DNA of 64,000 bases, taken from positions 80,385,468 through 80,449,467 of the forward strand of contig CM053033.1 of NCBI GenBank assembly GCA_028564925.1. The letters are read 5' to 3'. The stretch's first letter is position 1; each line of letters opens with the position of its first letter. The stretch is from Lithobates sylvaticus (Eukaryota > Chordata > Amphibia > Anura > Ranidae). Positions 44,201-55,967 of this stretch are shown piece after piece. Made by a program: the position numbers and the translations under genes. The notes under the pieces were generated by a model. It was not told where the DNA came from. It saw nothing but the letters and a program-made list of their open reading frames with translations, and ran no database searches.

Positions 44201-47200
44201 TAGGAGGACATCCTCAGTGCCCTAATACCTTGGGGTAAAGAGGTAGGAGGGCATTCTCAGTTCCTTAATACCTTGGGGTGGAGAGTTAGGAGGGCATCCT
44301 CAGTGCCTTAATACTTTGGGGTGTAGGGGTAGGAGGGCTTCCTCAGTGGCTCGATACCTTTGGGTGGAGAGTTAGGAGGACATCCTCAGTGCCTTAATAC
44401 TTTGGGGTGGAGGGGTAGGAGGGCTTCCTCAGTGCCTCGATACCTTCGGGTGGAGAGTTAGGAGGGCATCCTCAGTGCCCTAATACCTTGGGGTAAAGAG
44501 GTAGGAGGGCATTCTCAGTTCCTTAATACCTTGGGGTGGAGAGTTAGGAGGGCATCCTCAGTGCCTCAATACTTTGGGGTGTAGGGGTAGGAGGGCTTCC
44601 TCAGTGCCTCGATACCTTCGGGTGGAGAGTTAGGAGGACATCCTCAGTGCCTTAATACCTTGGGGTAAAGAGGTAGGAGGGCATTCTCAGTTCCTTAATA
44701 CCTTGGGGTGGAGAGTTAGGAGGGCATCCTCAGTGCCTTAATACTTTGGGGTGGAGGGGTAGGAGGGCTTCCTCAGTGCCTCGATACCTTCGGGTGGAGA
44801 GTTAGGAGGGCATCCTCAGTGCCTCAATACTTTGGGGTGGAGGGGTAGGAGGGCTTCCTCAGTGCCTCGATACCTTCGGGTGGAGAGTTAGGAGGACATC
44901 CTCAGTGCCCTAATACCTTGGGGTAAAGAGGTAGGAGGGCATTCTCAGTTCCTTAATACCTTCGGGTGGAGAGTTAGGAGGGCATCCTCAGTGCCTCAAT
45001 ACTTTGGGGTGTAGGGGTAGGAGGGCTTCCTCAGTGCCTCAATACCTTTGGGTGGAGAGTTAGGAGGGCATCCTCAGTGCCTCAATACTTTGGGGTGGAG
45101 GGGTAGGAGGGCTTCCTCAGTGCCTCGATACCTTCGGGTGGAGAGTTAGGAGGACATCCTCAGTGCCCTAATACCTTGGGGTAAAGAGGTAGGAGGGCAT
45201 TCTCAGTTCCTTAATACCTTGGGGTGGAGAGTTAGGAGGGCATCCTCAGTGCCTCAATACTTTGGGGTGTAGGGGTAGGAGGGCTTCCTCAGTGGCTCGA
45301 TACCTTTGGGTGGAGAGTTAGGAGGACATCCTCAGTGCCTTAATACCTTGGGGTAAAGAGGTAGGAGGGCATTCTCAGTTCCTTAATACCTTGGGGTGGA
45401 GAGTTAGGAGGGCATCCTCAGTGCCTTAATACTTTGGGGTGGAGGGGTAGGAGGGCTTCCTCAGTGCCTCGATACCTTCGGGTGGAGAGTTAGGAGGACA
45501 TCCTCAGTGCCTTAATACCTTGGGGTAAAGAGATAGGAGGGCATTCTCAGTTCCTTAATACCTTGGGGTGGAGAGTTAGGAGGGCATCCTCAGTGCCTTA
45601 ATACTTTGGGGTGTAGGGGTAGGAGGGCTTCCTCAGTGGCTCAATACCTTTGGGTGGAAAGTTAGGAGGGCATCCTCAGTGCCTTAATACTTTGGGGTGG
45701 AGGGGTAGGAGGGCTTCCTCAGTGCCTCGATACCTTCGGGTGGAGAGTTAGGAGGACATCCTCAGTGCCCTAATACCTTGGGGTAAAGAGGTAGGAGGGC
45801 ATTCTCAGTTCCTTAATACCTTGGGGTGGAGAGTTAGGAGGGCATCCTCAGTGCCTCAATACTTTGGGGTGTAGGGGTAGGAGGGCTTCCTCAGTGGCTC
45901 GATACCTTTGGGTGGAGAGTTAGGAGGACATCCTCAGTGCCTTAATACCTTGGGGTAAAGAGGTAGGAGGGCATTCTCAGTTCCTTAATACCTTGGGGTG
46001 GAGAGTTAGGAGGGCATCCTCAGTGCCTTAATACTTTGGGGTGGAGGGGTAGGAGGGCTTCCTCAGTGCCTCGATACCTTCGGGTGGAGAGTTAGGAGGG
46101 CATCCTCAGTGCCTCAATACTTTGGGGTGTAGGGGTAGGAGGGCTTCCTCAGTGCCTCGATACCTTCGGGTGGAGAGTTAGGAGGACATCCTCAGTGCCC
46201 TAATACCTTGGGGTAAAGAGATAGGAGGGCATTCTCAGTTCCTTAATACCTTCGGGTGGAGAGTTAGGAGGGCATCCTCAGTGCCTCAATACTTTGGGGT
46301 GTAGGGGTAGGAGGGCTTCCTCAGTGCCTCGATACCTTCGGGTGGAGAGTTAGGAGGACATCCTCAGTGCCTTAATACTTTGGGGTGGAGGGGTAGGAGG
46401 GCTTCCTCAGTGCCTCGATACCTTCGGGTGGAGAGTTAGGAGGGCATCCTCAGTGCCTCAATACTTTGGGGTGTAGGGGTAGGAGGGCTTCCTCAGTGCC
46501 TCGATACCTTCGGGTGGAGAGATAGGAGGACATCCTCAGTGCCCTAATACCTTGGGGTAAAGAGGTAGGAGGGCATTCTCAGTTCCTTAATACCTTGGGG
46601 TGGAGAGTTAGGAGGGCATCCTCAGTGCCTCAATACTTTGGGGTGTAGGGGTAGGAGGGCTTCCTCAGTGCCTCGATACCTTTGGGTGGAAAGTTAGGAG
46701 GGCATCCTCAGTGCCTTAATACTTTGGGGTGGAGGGGTAGGAGGGCTTCCTCAGTGCCTCGATACCTTCGGGTGGAGAGTTAGGAGGACATCCTCAGTGC
46801 CCTAATACCTTGGGGTAAAGAGGTAGGAGGGCATTCTCAGTTCCTTAATACCTTGGGGTGGAGAGTTAGGAGGGCATCCTCAGTGCCTTAATACTTTGGG
46901 GTGGAGGGGTAGGAGGGCTTCCTCAGTGCCTCAATACCTTTGGGTGGAAAGTTAGGAGGGCATCCTCAGTGCCTCAATACTTTGGGGTGGAGGGGTAGGA
47001 GGGCTTCCTCAGTGCCTCGATACCTTCGGGTGGAGAGTTAGGAGGACATCCTCAGTGCCCTAATACCTTGGGGTAAAGAGGTAGGAGGGCATTCTCAGTT
47101 CCTTAATACCTTGGGGTGGAGAGTTAGGAGGGCATCCTCAGTGCCTCAATACTTTGGGGTGTAGGGGTAGGAGGGCTTCCTCAGTGGCTCGATACCTTTG

Positions 47201-50200
47201 GGTGGAGAGTTAGGAGGACATCCTCAGTGCCTTAATACCTTGGGGTAAAGAGGTAGGAGGGCATTCTCAGTTCCTTAATACCTTGGGGTGGAGAGTTAGG
47301 AGGGCATCCTCAGTGCCTTAATACTTTGGGGTGGAGGGGTAGGAGGGCTTCCTCAGTGCCTCGATACCTTCGGGTTGAGAGTTAGGAGGGCATCCTCAGT
47401 GCCTCAATACTTTGGGGTGTAGGGGTAGGAGGGCTTCCTCAGTGCCTCGATACCTTCGGGTGGAGAGATAGGAGGACATCCTCAGTGCCCTAATACCTTG
47501 GGGTAAAGAGGTAGGAGGGCATTCTCAGTTCCTTAATACCTTGGGGTGGAGAGTTAGGAGGGCATCCTCAGTGCCTTAATACTTTGGGGTGGAGGGGTAG
47601 GAGGGCTTCCTCAGTGCCTCGATACCTTCGGGTGGAGAGTTAGGAGGACATCCTCAGTGCCTTAATACCTTGGGGTAAAGAGATAGGAGGGCATTCTCAG
47701 TTCCTTAATACCTTGGGGTGGAGAGTTAGGAGGGCATCCTCAGTGCCTTAATACTTTGGGGTGGAGGGGTAGGAGGGCTTCCTCAGTGCCTCAATACCTT
47801 TGGGTGGAGAGTTAGGAGGGCATCCTCAGTGCCTCAATACTTTGGGGTGGAGGGGTAGGAGGGCTTCCTCAGTGCCTCGATACCTTCGGGTGGAGAGTTA
47901 GGAGGACATCCTCAGTGCCCTAATACCTTGGGGTAAAGAGGTAGGAGGGCATTCTCAGTTCCTTAATACCTTGGGGTGGAGAGTTAGGAGGGCATCCTCA
48001 GTGCCTTAATACTTTGGGGTGGAGGGGTAGGAGGGCTTCCTCAGTGCCTCGATACCTTCGGGTGGAGAGTTAGGAGGGCATCCTCAGTGCCTCAATACTT
48101 TGGGGTGTAGGGGTAGGAGGGCTTCCTCAGTGCCTCGATACCTTCGGGTGGAGAGATAGGAGGACATCCTCAGTGCCCTAATACCTTGGGGTAAAGAGGT
48201 AGGAGGGCATTCTCAGTTCCTTAATACCTTGGGGTGGAGAGTTAGGAGGACATCCTCAGTGCCTTAATACTTTGGGGTGGAGGGGTAGGAGGGCTTCCTC
48301 AGTGCCTCGATACCTTCGGGTGGAGAGTTAGGAGGACATCCTCAGTGCCTTAATACCTTGGGGTAAAGAGATAGGAGGGCATTCTCAGTTCCTTAATACC
48401 TTGGGGTGGAGAGATAGGAGGGCATCCTCAGTGCCTTAATACTTTGGGGTGGAGGGGTAGGAGGGCTTCCTCAGTGCCTCAATACCTTTGGGTGGAAAGT
48501 TAGGAGGGCATCCTCAGTGCCTCAATACTTTGGGGTGGAGGGGTAGGAGGGCTTCCTCAGTGCCTCGATACCTTCGGGTGGAGAGTTAGGAGGACATCCT
48601 CAGTGCCCTAATACCTTGGGGTAAAGAGGTAGGAGGGCATTCTCAGTTCCTTAATACCTTGGGGTGGAGAGTTAGGAGGGCATCCTCAGTGCCTCAATAC
48701 TTTGGGGTGTAGGGGTAGGAGGGCTTCCTCAGTGCCTCGATACCTTTGGGTGGAGAGTTAGGAGGACATCCTCAGTGCCTTAATACCTTGGGGTAAAGAG
48801 GTAGGAGGGCATTCTCAGTTCCTTAATACCTTGGGGTGGAGAGTTAGGAGGGCATCCTCAGTGCCTTAATACTTTGGGGTGGAGGGGTAGGAGGGCTTCC
48901 TCAGTGCCTCGATACCTTCGGGTTTGAGAGTTAGGAGGGCATCCTCAGTGCCTTAATACCTTGGGGTAAAGAGATAGGAGGGCATTCTCAGTTCCTTAAT
49001 ACCTTGGGGTGGAGAGTTAGGAGGGCATCCTCAGTGCCTTAATACTTTGGGGTGGAGGGGTAGGAGGGCTTCCTCAGTGCCTCGATACCTTCGGGTGGAG
49101 AGTTAGGAGGACATCCTCAGTGCCCTAATACCTTGGGGTAAAGAGGTAGGAGGGCATTCTCAGTTCCTTAATACCTTGGGGTGGAGAGTTAGGAGGGCAT
49201 CCTCAGTGCCTTAATACTTTGGGGTGTAGGGGTAGGAGGGCTTCCTCAGTGGCTCAATACCTTTGGGTGGAAAGTTAGGAGGGCATCCTCAGTGCCTTAA
49301 TACTTTGGGGTGGAGGGGTAGGAGGGCTTCCTCAGTGCCTCGATACCTTCGGGTGGAGAGTTAGGAGGACATCCTCAGTGCCCTAATACCTTGGGGTAAA
49401 GAGGTAGGAGGACATTCTCAGTTCCTTAATACCATGGGGTGGAGAGTTAGGAGGGCATCCTCAGTGCCTCAATACTTTGGGGTGGAGGGGTAGGAGGGCT
49501 TCCTCAGTGGCTCAATACCTTTGGGTGGAGAGTTAGGAGGGCATCCTCAGTGCCTCAATACCTTTGGGTGGAGAGTTAGGAGGGCATCCTCAGTGCCTCG
49601 ATACCTTCGGGTGGAGAGTTAGGGGAAATACCTTGGGGTGTAGGGTAAGGAGGGCTTCCTCAGTGGCTAATCCTTTGGGGTGGAGAGGGTAGAGGGGTAG
49701 GAGGGCATTCTCAGTTCCTTAATACTTTGGGGTGGAGGGAGGTTTAGGAGGGCTTCCTCAGTGCCCTCAATACCTTGGGGTGTAGAGAGTTAGGAGGGCA
49801 TTCCTCAGTGCCTCAATACTTTGGGGTGGAGAGTTAGGAGGACAATACTCAGTGTGTAGAGGGGTTGGGGGGTGTGGGGTAGGAGGGCTTCCTCAGTGCC
49901 TCGATACCTTCGGGTGGAGAGATAGGAGGACATCCTCAGTGCCATAATACCTTGGGGTAAAGAGATAGGAGGGCATTCTCAGTTCCTTAATACCTTCGGG
50001 TGGAGAGTTAGGAGGGCATCCTCAGTGCCTCAATACTTTGGGGTAAAGAGGTAGGAGGGCTTCCTCAGTGCCTCGATACCTTTGGGTGGAGAGTTAGGAG
50101 GGCATCCTCAGTGCCTCAATACTTTGGGGTGGAGGGGTAGGAGGGCTTCCTCAGTGCCTCGATACCTTTGGGTGGAGAGTTAGGAGGACATCCTCAGTGC

Positions 50201-50664
50201 CTTAATACTTTGGGGTGGAGGGGTAGGAGGGCTTCCTCAGTGCCTCGATACCTTCGGGTGGAGAGTTAGGAGGACATCCTCAGTGCCCTAATACCTTGGG
50301 GTTAAGAGGTAGGAGGGCATTCTCAGTTCCTTAATACCTTCGGGTGGAGAGTTAGGAGGGCATCCTCAGTGCCTCAATACTTTGGGGTGTAGGGGTAGGA
50401 GGGCTTCCTCAGTGGCTCGATACCTTTGGGTGGAAAGTTAGGAGGGCATCCTCAGTGCCTCAATACTTTGGGGTGGAGGGGTAGGAGGGCTTCCTCAGTG
50501 CCTCGATACCTTCGGGTGGAGAGTTAGGAGGACATCCTCAGTGCCCTAATACCTTGGGGTAAAGAGGTAGGAGGGCATTCTCAGTTCCTTAATACCTTGG
50601 GGTGGAGAGTTAGGAGGGCATCCTCAGTGCCTTAATACTTTGGGGGGTAGGAGGGCTTCCTCAG
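41291..50664 (+). repeat. 9.4-kb satellite: 43-bp monomers in 172-bp higher-order repeats
   Basis: About 218 monomers of 43 bp. Four main types follow in order: CAATACTTTGGGGTGTAGGG; CGATACCTTCGGGTGGAGAG; CTAATACCTTGGGGTAAAGA; TTAATACCTTGGGGTGGAGA. All share CCTCAGTGCC before and TAGGAGGGC after. Most of the array is a 4-monomer (172-bp) higher-order repeat; 6-monomer (258-bp) and truncated variants are interspersed. The plus strand is strikingly G-rich. A degenerate patch lies at about 49621-49875. No coding capacity. Confidence 0.98.
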
Positions 50665-51839
50665 ATTGGACCGGAGGGTCTATTACTCCGGGTGGCAATT
50701 TGTCTCTTTAGAGAGGGGGCCTTCCTATAAATAAATTGAGGCTACTCAGGAAGTACTGGATCCAGAACCCTATCCTGCTTCAATATGGACCACTGTTTCT
50801 AAACAATCTTTTCAAATTTTTTATGATGAACATTGAAATCTAAAATCATTCTCATATTAGTAGATGTATTCTGATTCTTATTTGGAACGTTGGAAACCAG
50901 TGTATTCCTATCCATATTTCTTACCGTTTCTATCTCTGTCTAGAACAGATCTGTCATACCTTCTGCTGAAATTGGGTCGACAGAACTTGAGAGATAAAAT
51001 TCTCCTCCAATGTGCAATTTCTGGGGATTCCTGACAGGCAGGGAGGGAGATGGGGAAAGAAGACAGCACATGACAAGCCCTACCCCAAAAATAAGCCCTA
51101 CTGGGCCTTTTGCTGCCAAAATTAATATAAGACCTGGGTTTATTTTTGGGGAAACATGGTATACTTTGCTATCTATTTACTAATGCTAGCAGCACAAAGG
51201 TTAAAAATAGTCAATATTGACTGAGAGAGTGAGGTTCTGCTTTAACTTCAAAGTTACACACTAAGGAGTTTTGAAATCGCAATAATTTATGCATCACTTG
51301 ACCTCCAAAGCTTACCATTTAACCTCTTTTTACAAGCTTCCAGTTTGAATTTGGATATGTTCATAGTGTGGAAACTTCAATTACTTTTTCACTTTCGAGA
51401 TATAATATATATTTAAACTAGACTAATTTTTCCATTTCCAACCCTGGCAAAAAAAATTATGATTTGCCCTTTGAATCAATTTTTTATCTATTTACAGATT
51501 AAATATTTAGCCAAATCCAAAATTCTAAAAACCTTGCTTTTGATATTTATACACCTTTTTGAAGACATCTGCAGGCAAGGCCCACTACTACTACTACTAA
51601 TCTCAGCCATTTATCACATTTTAAAAAGCCCTCCAGCCAATTCGCCCCCAATACATACTTTTGTGACCATATGGGAATTACATTTTTGGACAAGCATTAG
51701 ACTCTCAAAATTGGAAGCCATATAAATGTCAGAAAATCTACTGTATCTGCTCTACAATAAGAAGAATAAATAGGAAAAAAAGGAATTTACCCCACAGATA
51801 AAACGATAATACTACCACTTTTATAAAACTCTGTTTCAG
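50665..51839. other. No gene; possible short MITE
   Basis: 51085-51165 (CCCTACCCCAAAAATAAGCC ... TTTATTTTTGGGGAAACATGG) resembles part of a widespread short palindromic DNA element with AAAATAAG motifs. The rest is unrecognised. Confidence 0.4.
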
Positions 51840-52375
51840 CCACTTTTGGCGTATTCCATCCAGTTCTGGTCACCAATCCTCAGAAATGATGCGCTGGAGC
51901 TGGAGAGAGTCCAGAGATGGGCAACAAAATTGGGGGACTGGAGGACCTCAAATACAAGGAATGACTACAAGCACTAAACTTATTCCTGGAGAAGAGAACA
52001 TGGAGAGGAGATATGATAGCGATATACAAATATTTCAATGGTGATCCCAGCATAGGTAGGAAACTATTCAGTCTCAGGGAGTGTAAGAAGACACAGCAAC
52101 TCACAATGATATAGGAGGAGAAGTGGTTTAACCTTAAGCTGCGTAGGGGTTTTTTCACTTTCAGGGTGATAAGGATGTGTAACTCTCTGAAAAAAAGGTG
52201 GTGTCAGCAGTAAGTATTGATATTTTTTAAAAGACTCTTGGATGTGCATCTTAGTGAACACAATATACAAGGATTTGGGAAATGTGATAGCGACATGAAC
52301 ACACACACTCACACAGGTTGAACTGGATGGACTATTGTCTTTATTCAACCTTTCCAACTATGAAACTATGAAATA
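51840..52375 (+). mobile_element. LINE 3' end (ORF2 C-terminus and tail)
   Basis: Plus-strand translation in mixed frames gives GDMIAIYKYFNGDPSIGRKL, QQLTMI, FNLKLRRGFFTFRVIRMCNS and LKKRWCQQ-like blocks. These match the C-terminal part of reverse-transcriptase ORFs in L2/CR1/Rex-type LINEs. The tail GGTTGAACTGGATGGACTAT and an AACTATGAAACTATGAAAT end correspond to the split copy at 16015-17582. 5' truncated and frame-broken. Confidence 0.7.
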
Positions 52376-52382
52376 TTATACC

Positions 52383-52640
52383 CAGGGCTGGTACAAGGAT
52401 TTTTGACACCCTAGGCTAAACCTTATTTCGCCACCCCCCCTTGGCCTGCCCATGTATACCCCACCTTTTTAATGAAGCACCCATCAAATGCAGCCTCACC
52501 AGCGGCCATCAATGCAGCCTCACCAGCGTCCATCAATACAGCCTCACCAGTGCCCATCAAATGCAGCCTCGCCAGCGCCCATCAAATGCAGCCTCACCAG
52601 CGCCCATCAAATGCAGCCTCACCAGCGCCCATTTTGATTA
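52383..52640 (+). mobile_element. hAT-like element, 5' part, with 25-bp tandem array
   Basis: The left end CAGGGCTGGTACAAGG is the exact complement over 10 bp of the right end at 5478-5487. A tandem array of CACCAGCGCCCATCAAATGC-type units (some shortened) follows, then the element breaks off near 52633. Confidence 0.65.
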
Positions 52641-53736
52641 GTTCTAATATTAAGCCAAACTGCTGGTGCTCTAATGCTACCATTGGTTCCCTGGTTCACA
52701 TTAACTGGACATGATCGAAACTGCAATCTTTTTGGAAGAAGGCCCAAAATTAGCTTGAACACCTGATACAGCAAACACTGACATTAACTAAACATAATAA
52801 GGAAACTTGCTACTCATATACTTATAACACTGTTTAATTACTTTTAAATGGAAGCCGTCATCACCCCCTCCAAATCTGAATTTTACAAATGTATTAAGAA
52901 GGTTAAGAACATGGAACTAAATGTAATCCTCTTCTCTTTCTTGTCTATCTCCTATTTCGGGTTTAAAAAATCCTAAATACACCTCTTCTTCAGTGTAGCT
53001 TAGATGACAGCCAGAAGAGGTCCCTTCTAGAGGCTACATTTCACCTGTTGGTGCAGAGACTACATCTCCTTATATTCCCTCTAGGGATCCAGGTGCACAG
53101 AAGCAGAACAATCACCAATAAAACAGATTGTCGGGTAAATTGCAACATTTTAACTGCCTTTTAACTATGGACAATAAAGCAAAAGCAGAAGGAGGATGCT
53201 CTTATTTATTTTTTAGGTCTGCCTGGAATTCACTTCAATGGTTATGTATTAGGACCCTTTGGCTTACGACTGAGATATTTCATTACATATTGGGAGCTCG
53301 TAACCCTGTGATATTGATAGAATCCTGTTCATCCCTCTCTTATGCTCCATATTTATTAATAAATCAGAATGAAGGTCAGCTGTGTATTGATTGTGACAAC
53401 CTAGATGACATTTCAATAATTACTCCCCATAATAGCGCAATAGGAGAAGTGTTGAAGGGTCATGCCACCAACAAGGACACACTGACACCAGGTAGTTCTC
53501 AGACACCAAGATGTGTCTCTTAATCATTCTCTGCTGGTCAAATCATGAAGAATTAGACAGAGTGATTCCAGTGTGAGATTAAAAAAAATACTTTTCAATA
53601 AAAATAATCTTTGCTCCATAAAAACTATATTTCAACAGTGGCCTCATGAAAAACACAGGAGAGAATGCCAGCTAATGGAATCGGAAGTCACTAATCTGGG
53701 GGGTTTTCTCTTTTTTACTAAAATGGATGTGTTTAC
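52641..53736. other. No gene recognised; one 131-codon open frame
   Basis: 53128-53523 (plus) is open for 131 codons (starts MSGKLQHFNCLLTMDNKAKA) but has no family resemblance I know, no visible splice context and ordinary intergenic composition. Treated as chance. Confidence 0.45.
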
Positions 53737-54164
53737 CACTAATGCGGCGTACACACGGTCGGAATTTCCGATGGAAACAGTCCGATGGGAGCTTTTCAAT
53801 CGGATTTTCCGACCGTGTGTATGCCCAACGGTCTTTTTCTGTCGGAATTTCCGTCGGACTTTGAATTGAGAACCTGTTCTCAATTTTTCCGACGGAAAAC
53901 CTTTCTATCGGATTTTCCGATCGTGTGTATGCAATTCCGACACGCAAAATTCCGACGCATGCTCGGAAACAATTCAACGCATGCTCGGAAGCATTAAACT
54001 TCCCTTTTATAGTGCTGTCGAACGTGTTTTATGCCGCTGTGTTATTGACCGTCGGAATTTGGTGTGATCGTGTGTAGGCAACACAGCTTGAGCGGAATTC
54101 CGTCAGAAAAACCGTCAGATTTTCTTCCGATGAGAATTCCGATCGTGTGTACGCGGCATTAGTG
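53737..54164. mobile_element. Palindromic Harbinger-like MITE (428 bp)
   Basis: Ends CACTAATGCGGCGTACACAC and its near-complement. GTGTGTATGC and TCGGAATTTCCGA motifs recur inside, making several subpalindromes. The TACACACG(G/A)TCGGA signature is shared with the Harbinger left end at 3056, suggesting mobilisation by that kind of transposase. Confidence 0.72.
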
Positions 54165-54442
54165 TTTTTTCAGTTATGTGTCTGCTTTTTGAATTTTTTT
54201 TTTTTTTTTGCTTCATCAGCAATTTGTCCTCTTTAAAAAAAAGGCCTAGGTTTCATGTGAATTTTTGTGCATTGTGGGAGCTAAGGGTTTATTGTTTTCA
54301 GAATTTAGACTTGCAGAGTTATGACATGAGGAAGAGGGGCCTTATTGAGGAAGCTCTGTTCAGATTTATGCACATGTACCTAACAGTTAAAGGTATGGGC
54401 GCACCATGCAAATATTTCCTAGTAAAAGTTTTTATTCTAAGA

Positions 54443-54730
54443 CATTGGTCTCCAAACTGTGGTCTGGGGGCCAGACTGTGACCCTTGGCTTGCCCTCATC
54501 TGGCCTTGGGGCACTATTCCACCAACTGACACCAATGATGGGGCACCATTCCCCCTACTGACACCATCAATGGGGCACTATTCTTCTTATTGATATCAAC
54601 AATAGGGCAGTAATCCTTCCATTAAAATTAATCATGGGGCATTTTCTACTCCCACTGGCCACAGTCCAGCCCCTCTAAAGCCTGAAGAACACTAAACTGG
54701 TCTTTTTCTTAGTAAATTTGGAGACTCCTG
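54443..54730. mobile_element. hAT MITE (288 bp)
   Basis: The left end is CATTGGTCTCCAAACTG and the right end complements to CAGGAGTCTCCAAATTT. Flanks TTCTAAGA (54435-54442) and TTCTAAGG (54731-54738) form a 7/8 target duplication. Four diverged tandem units of about 32 bp (ATGGGGCACCATTCC-like) fill the middle. Confidence 0.75.
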
Positions 54731-54738
54731 TTCTAAGG

Positions 54739-55289
54739 GTTTAATGAAATTGTGTTGTATTGATTAATTGATTTAAACATTGCTGACAAATTCTACATCA
54801 ATGCATAATGTACAAACACTTAATAACACTTCCTGCCTCAAAGGAGCTCACACCCTAATGTGCCGACCACTGGCTATTTTACGTACAGGTAGATTTTTAA
54901 ATGTAAACATTGCCAAAACACGTTGGTGCTGTAACATGTCTTTAAATATTTCTAGTTTTGCAGAGCCAATACTCCGCTCTGCTCCTTGGATTTGCGTAGG
55001 TTGTGTTCCGTCCTCATGCACAATGCGGATGGTCATATAATCCTGCATTATATGTTATGACTTTTAAGAACCTGGAAACAGTGGAGCCATAAAGAGAAGC
55101 AGCTTCAGGGACCAATTGTGCACCATGTTATAATGTAATTGTATTTATTCCAATTTCTCTAGGCAAAATAAGCATTTAACCTATGGAGTATGAGGGGGGC
55201 CTCACTGCATGGGTAAACTTTACAGAAGTCTAGAGCTGGGCTTTAAAATATTTATAGTCTTGTTTTACAAATAAATATTTGTAAGCCTC
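54739..55289. other. Unassigned; one small minus-strand open frame
   Basis: 55048-54848 (minus) is open for 66 codons (MQDYMTIRIVHEDGTQPTQI...). A possible GT donor lies just after codons for FKNLP. I do not recognise it. The AAAGGAGCTCACACCCTAAT block near 54840 looks like a common dispersed repeat, which argues against a host exon. Confidence 0.35.
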
Positions 55290-55641
55290 AGGCTCAGTTC
55301 ACCCTACTGCGACCTGAAGGTTGCGCAACTTACGATTACGATTGCCAGACGCTTTCTGGCGACTTGAGTACTACTTTGATGCGACTTTAGAAGCACCTGT
55401 CGGGAATGCCTGGGTAATCTTCCATATCAGATCCAAATCACATCAATATAGATGAGTATACGACTTGGAAGCAAGTCAAATAGAAGTCGCCTTGAAGTAG
55501 TACAGGAACTTTTCTAAAGTCGGAGCAACTTTAGTAGTGCTAATTAAGACAGCTATCATTGCCTAACATGAAATTTCACATGTCATGCGACTTGGGGTCT
55601 CACAAGCCGGATCCCAAGTCACAGCAGTGTGAGCCAAGCCT
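55290..55641. mobile_element. MITE (about 352 bp), GGCTCAGTTCACCCT ends
   Basis: The left end AGGCTCAGTTCACCCTACTG and right end CAGCAGTGTGAGCCAAGCCT are imperfect inverted repeats. GCGACTT and AAGTCGC motifs recur inside. Non-coding. Confidence 0.6.
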
Positions 55642-55967
55642 AAAGCTCCACCCATTGGGTCAAAAAGAGAATCTAGAATATTCATTTATAATATTTTATA
55701 TTTATCACACTAAATAAGTCATTTAATATATATATATAATTTTTTTAATCCTAATAAGTAATGCGCAAAATCACTTTACAATTCCTGCACATCTGCCTTT
55801 CTTTGTGTTGGTTACACTTTACACTATACAAGCATGTTAAGCAACTTTTACTGTATTTTATGTAAATGTATGTTTCATTGTACAACTGACCAAAAACATT
55901 GATGCAAAGGAAGTTATTTATAAAAGCTGATTAAGCAGCCTGAACCATCTTCATTCCCAGTAAAATA
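55642..55967. other. No gene recognised
   Basis: A/T-rich; a short TATATA run near 55726. Confidence 0.45.

Noticed and set aside
41291-50664. Telomere-like sequence (GTTAGGAGGG)
   Set aside because: The 43-bp monomer contains TTAGG only once per unit and no (TTAGGG)n run; it is a satellite, not a telomere.
53128-53523. 131-codon open frame
   Set aside because: No recognisable domain, splice context or codon bias; possible by chance in 64 kb.
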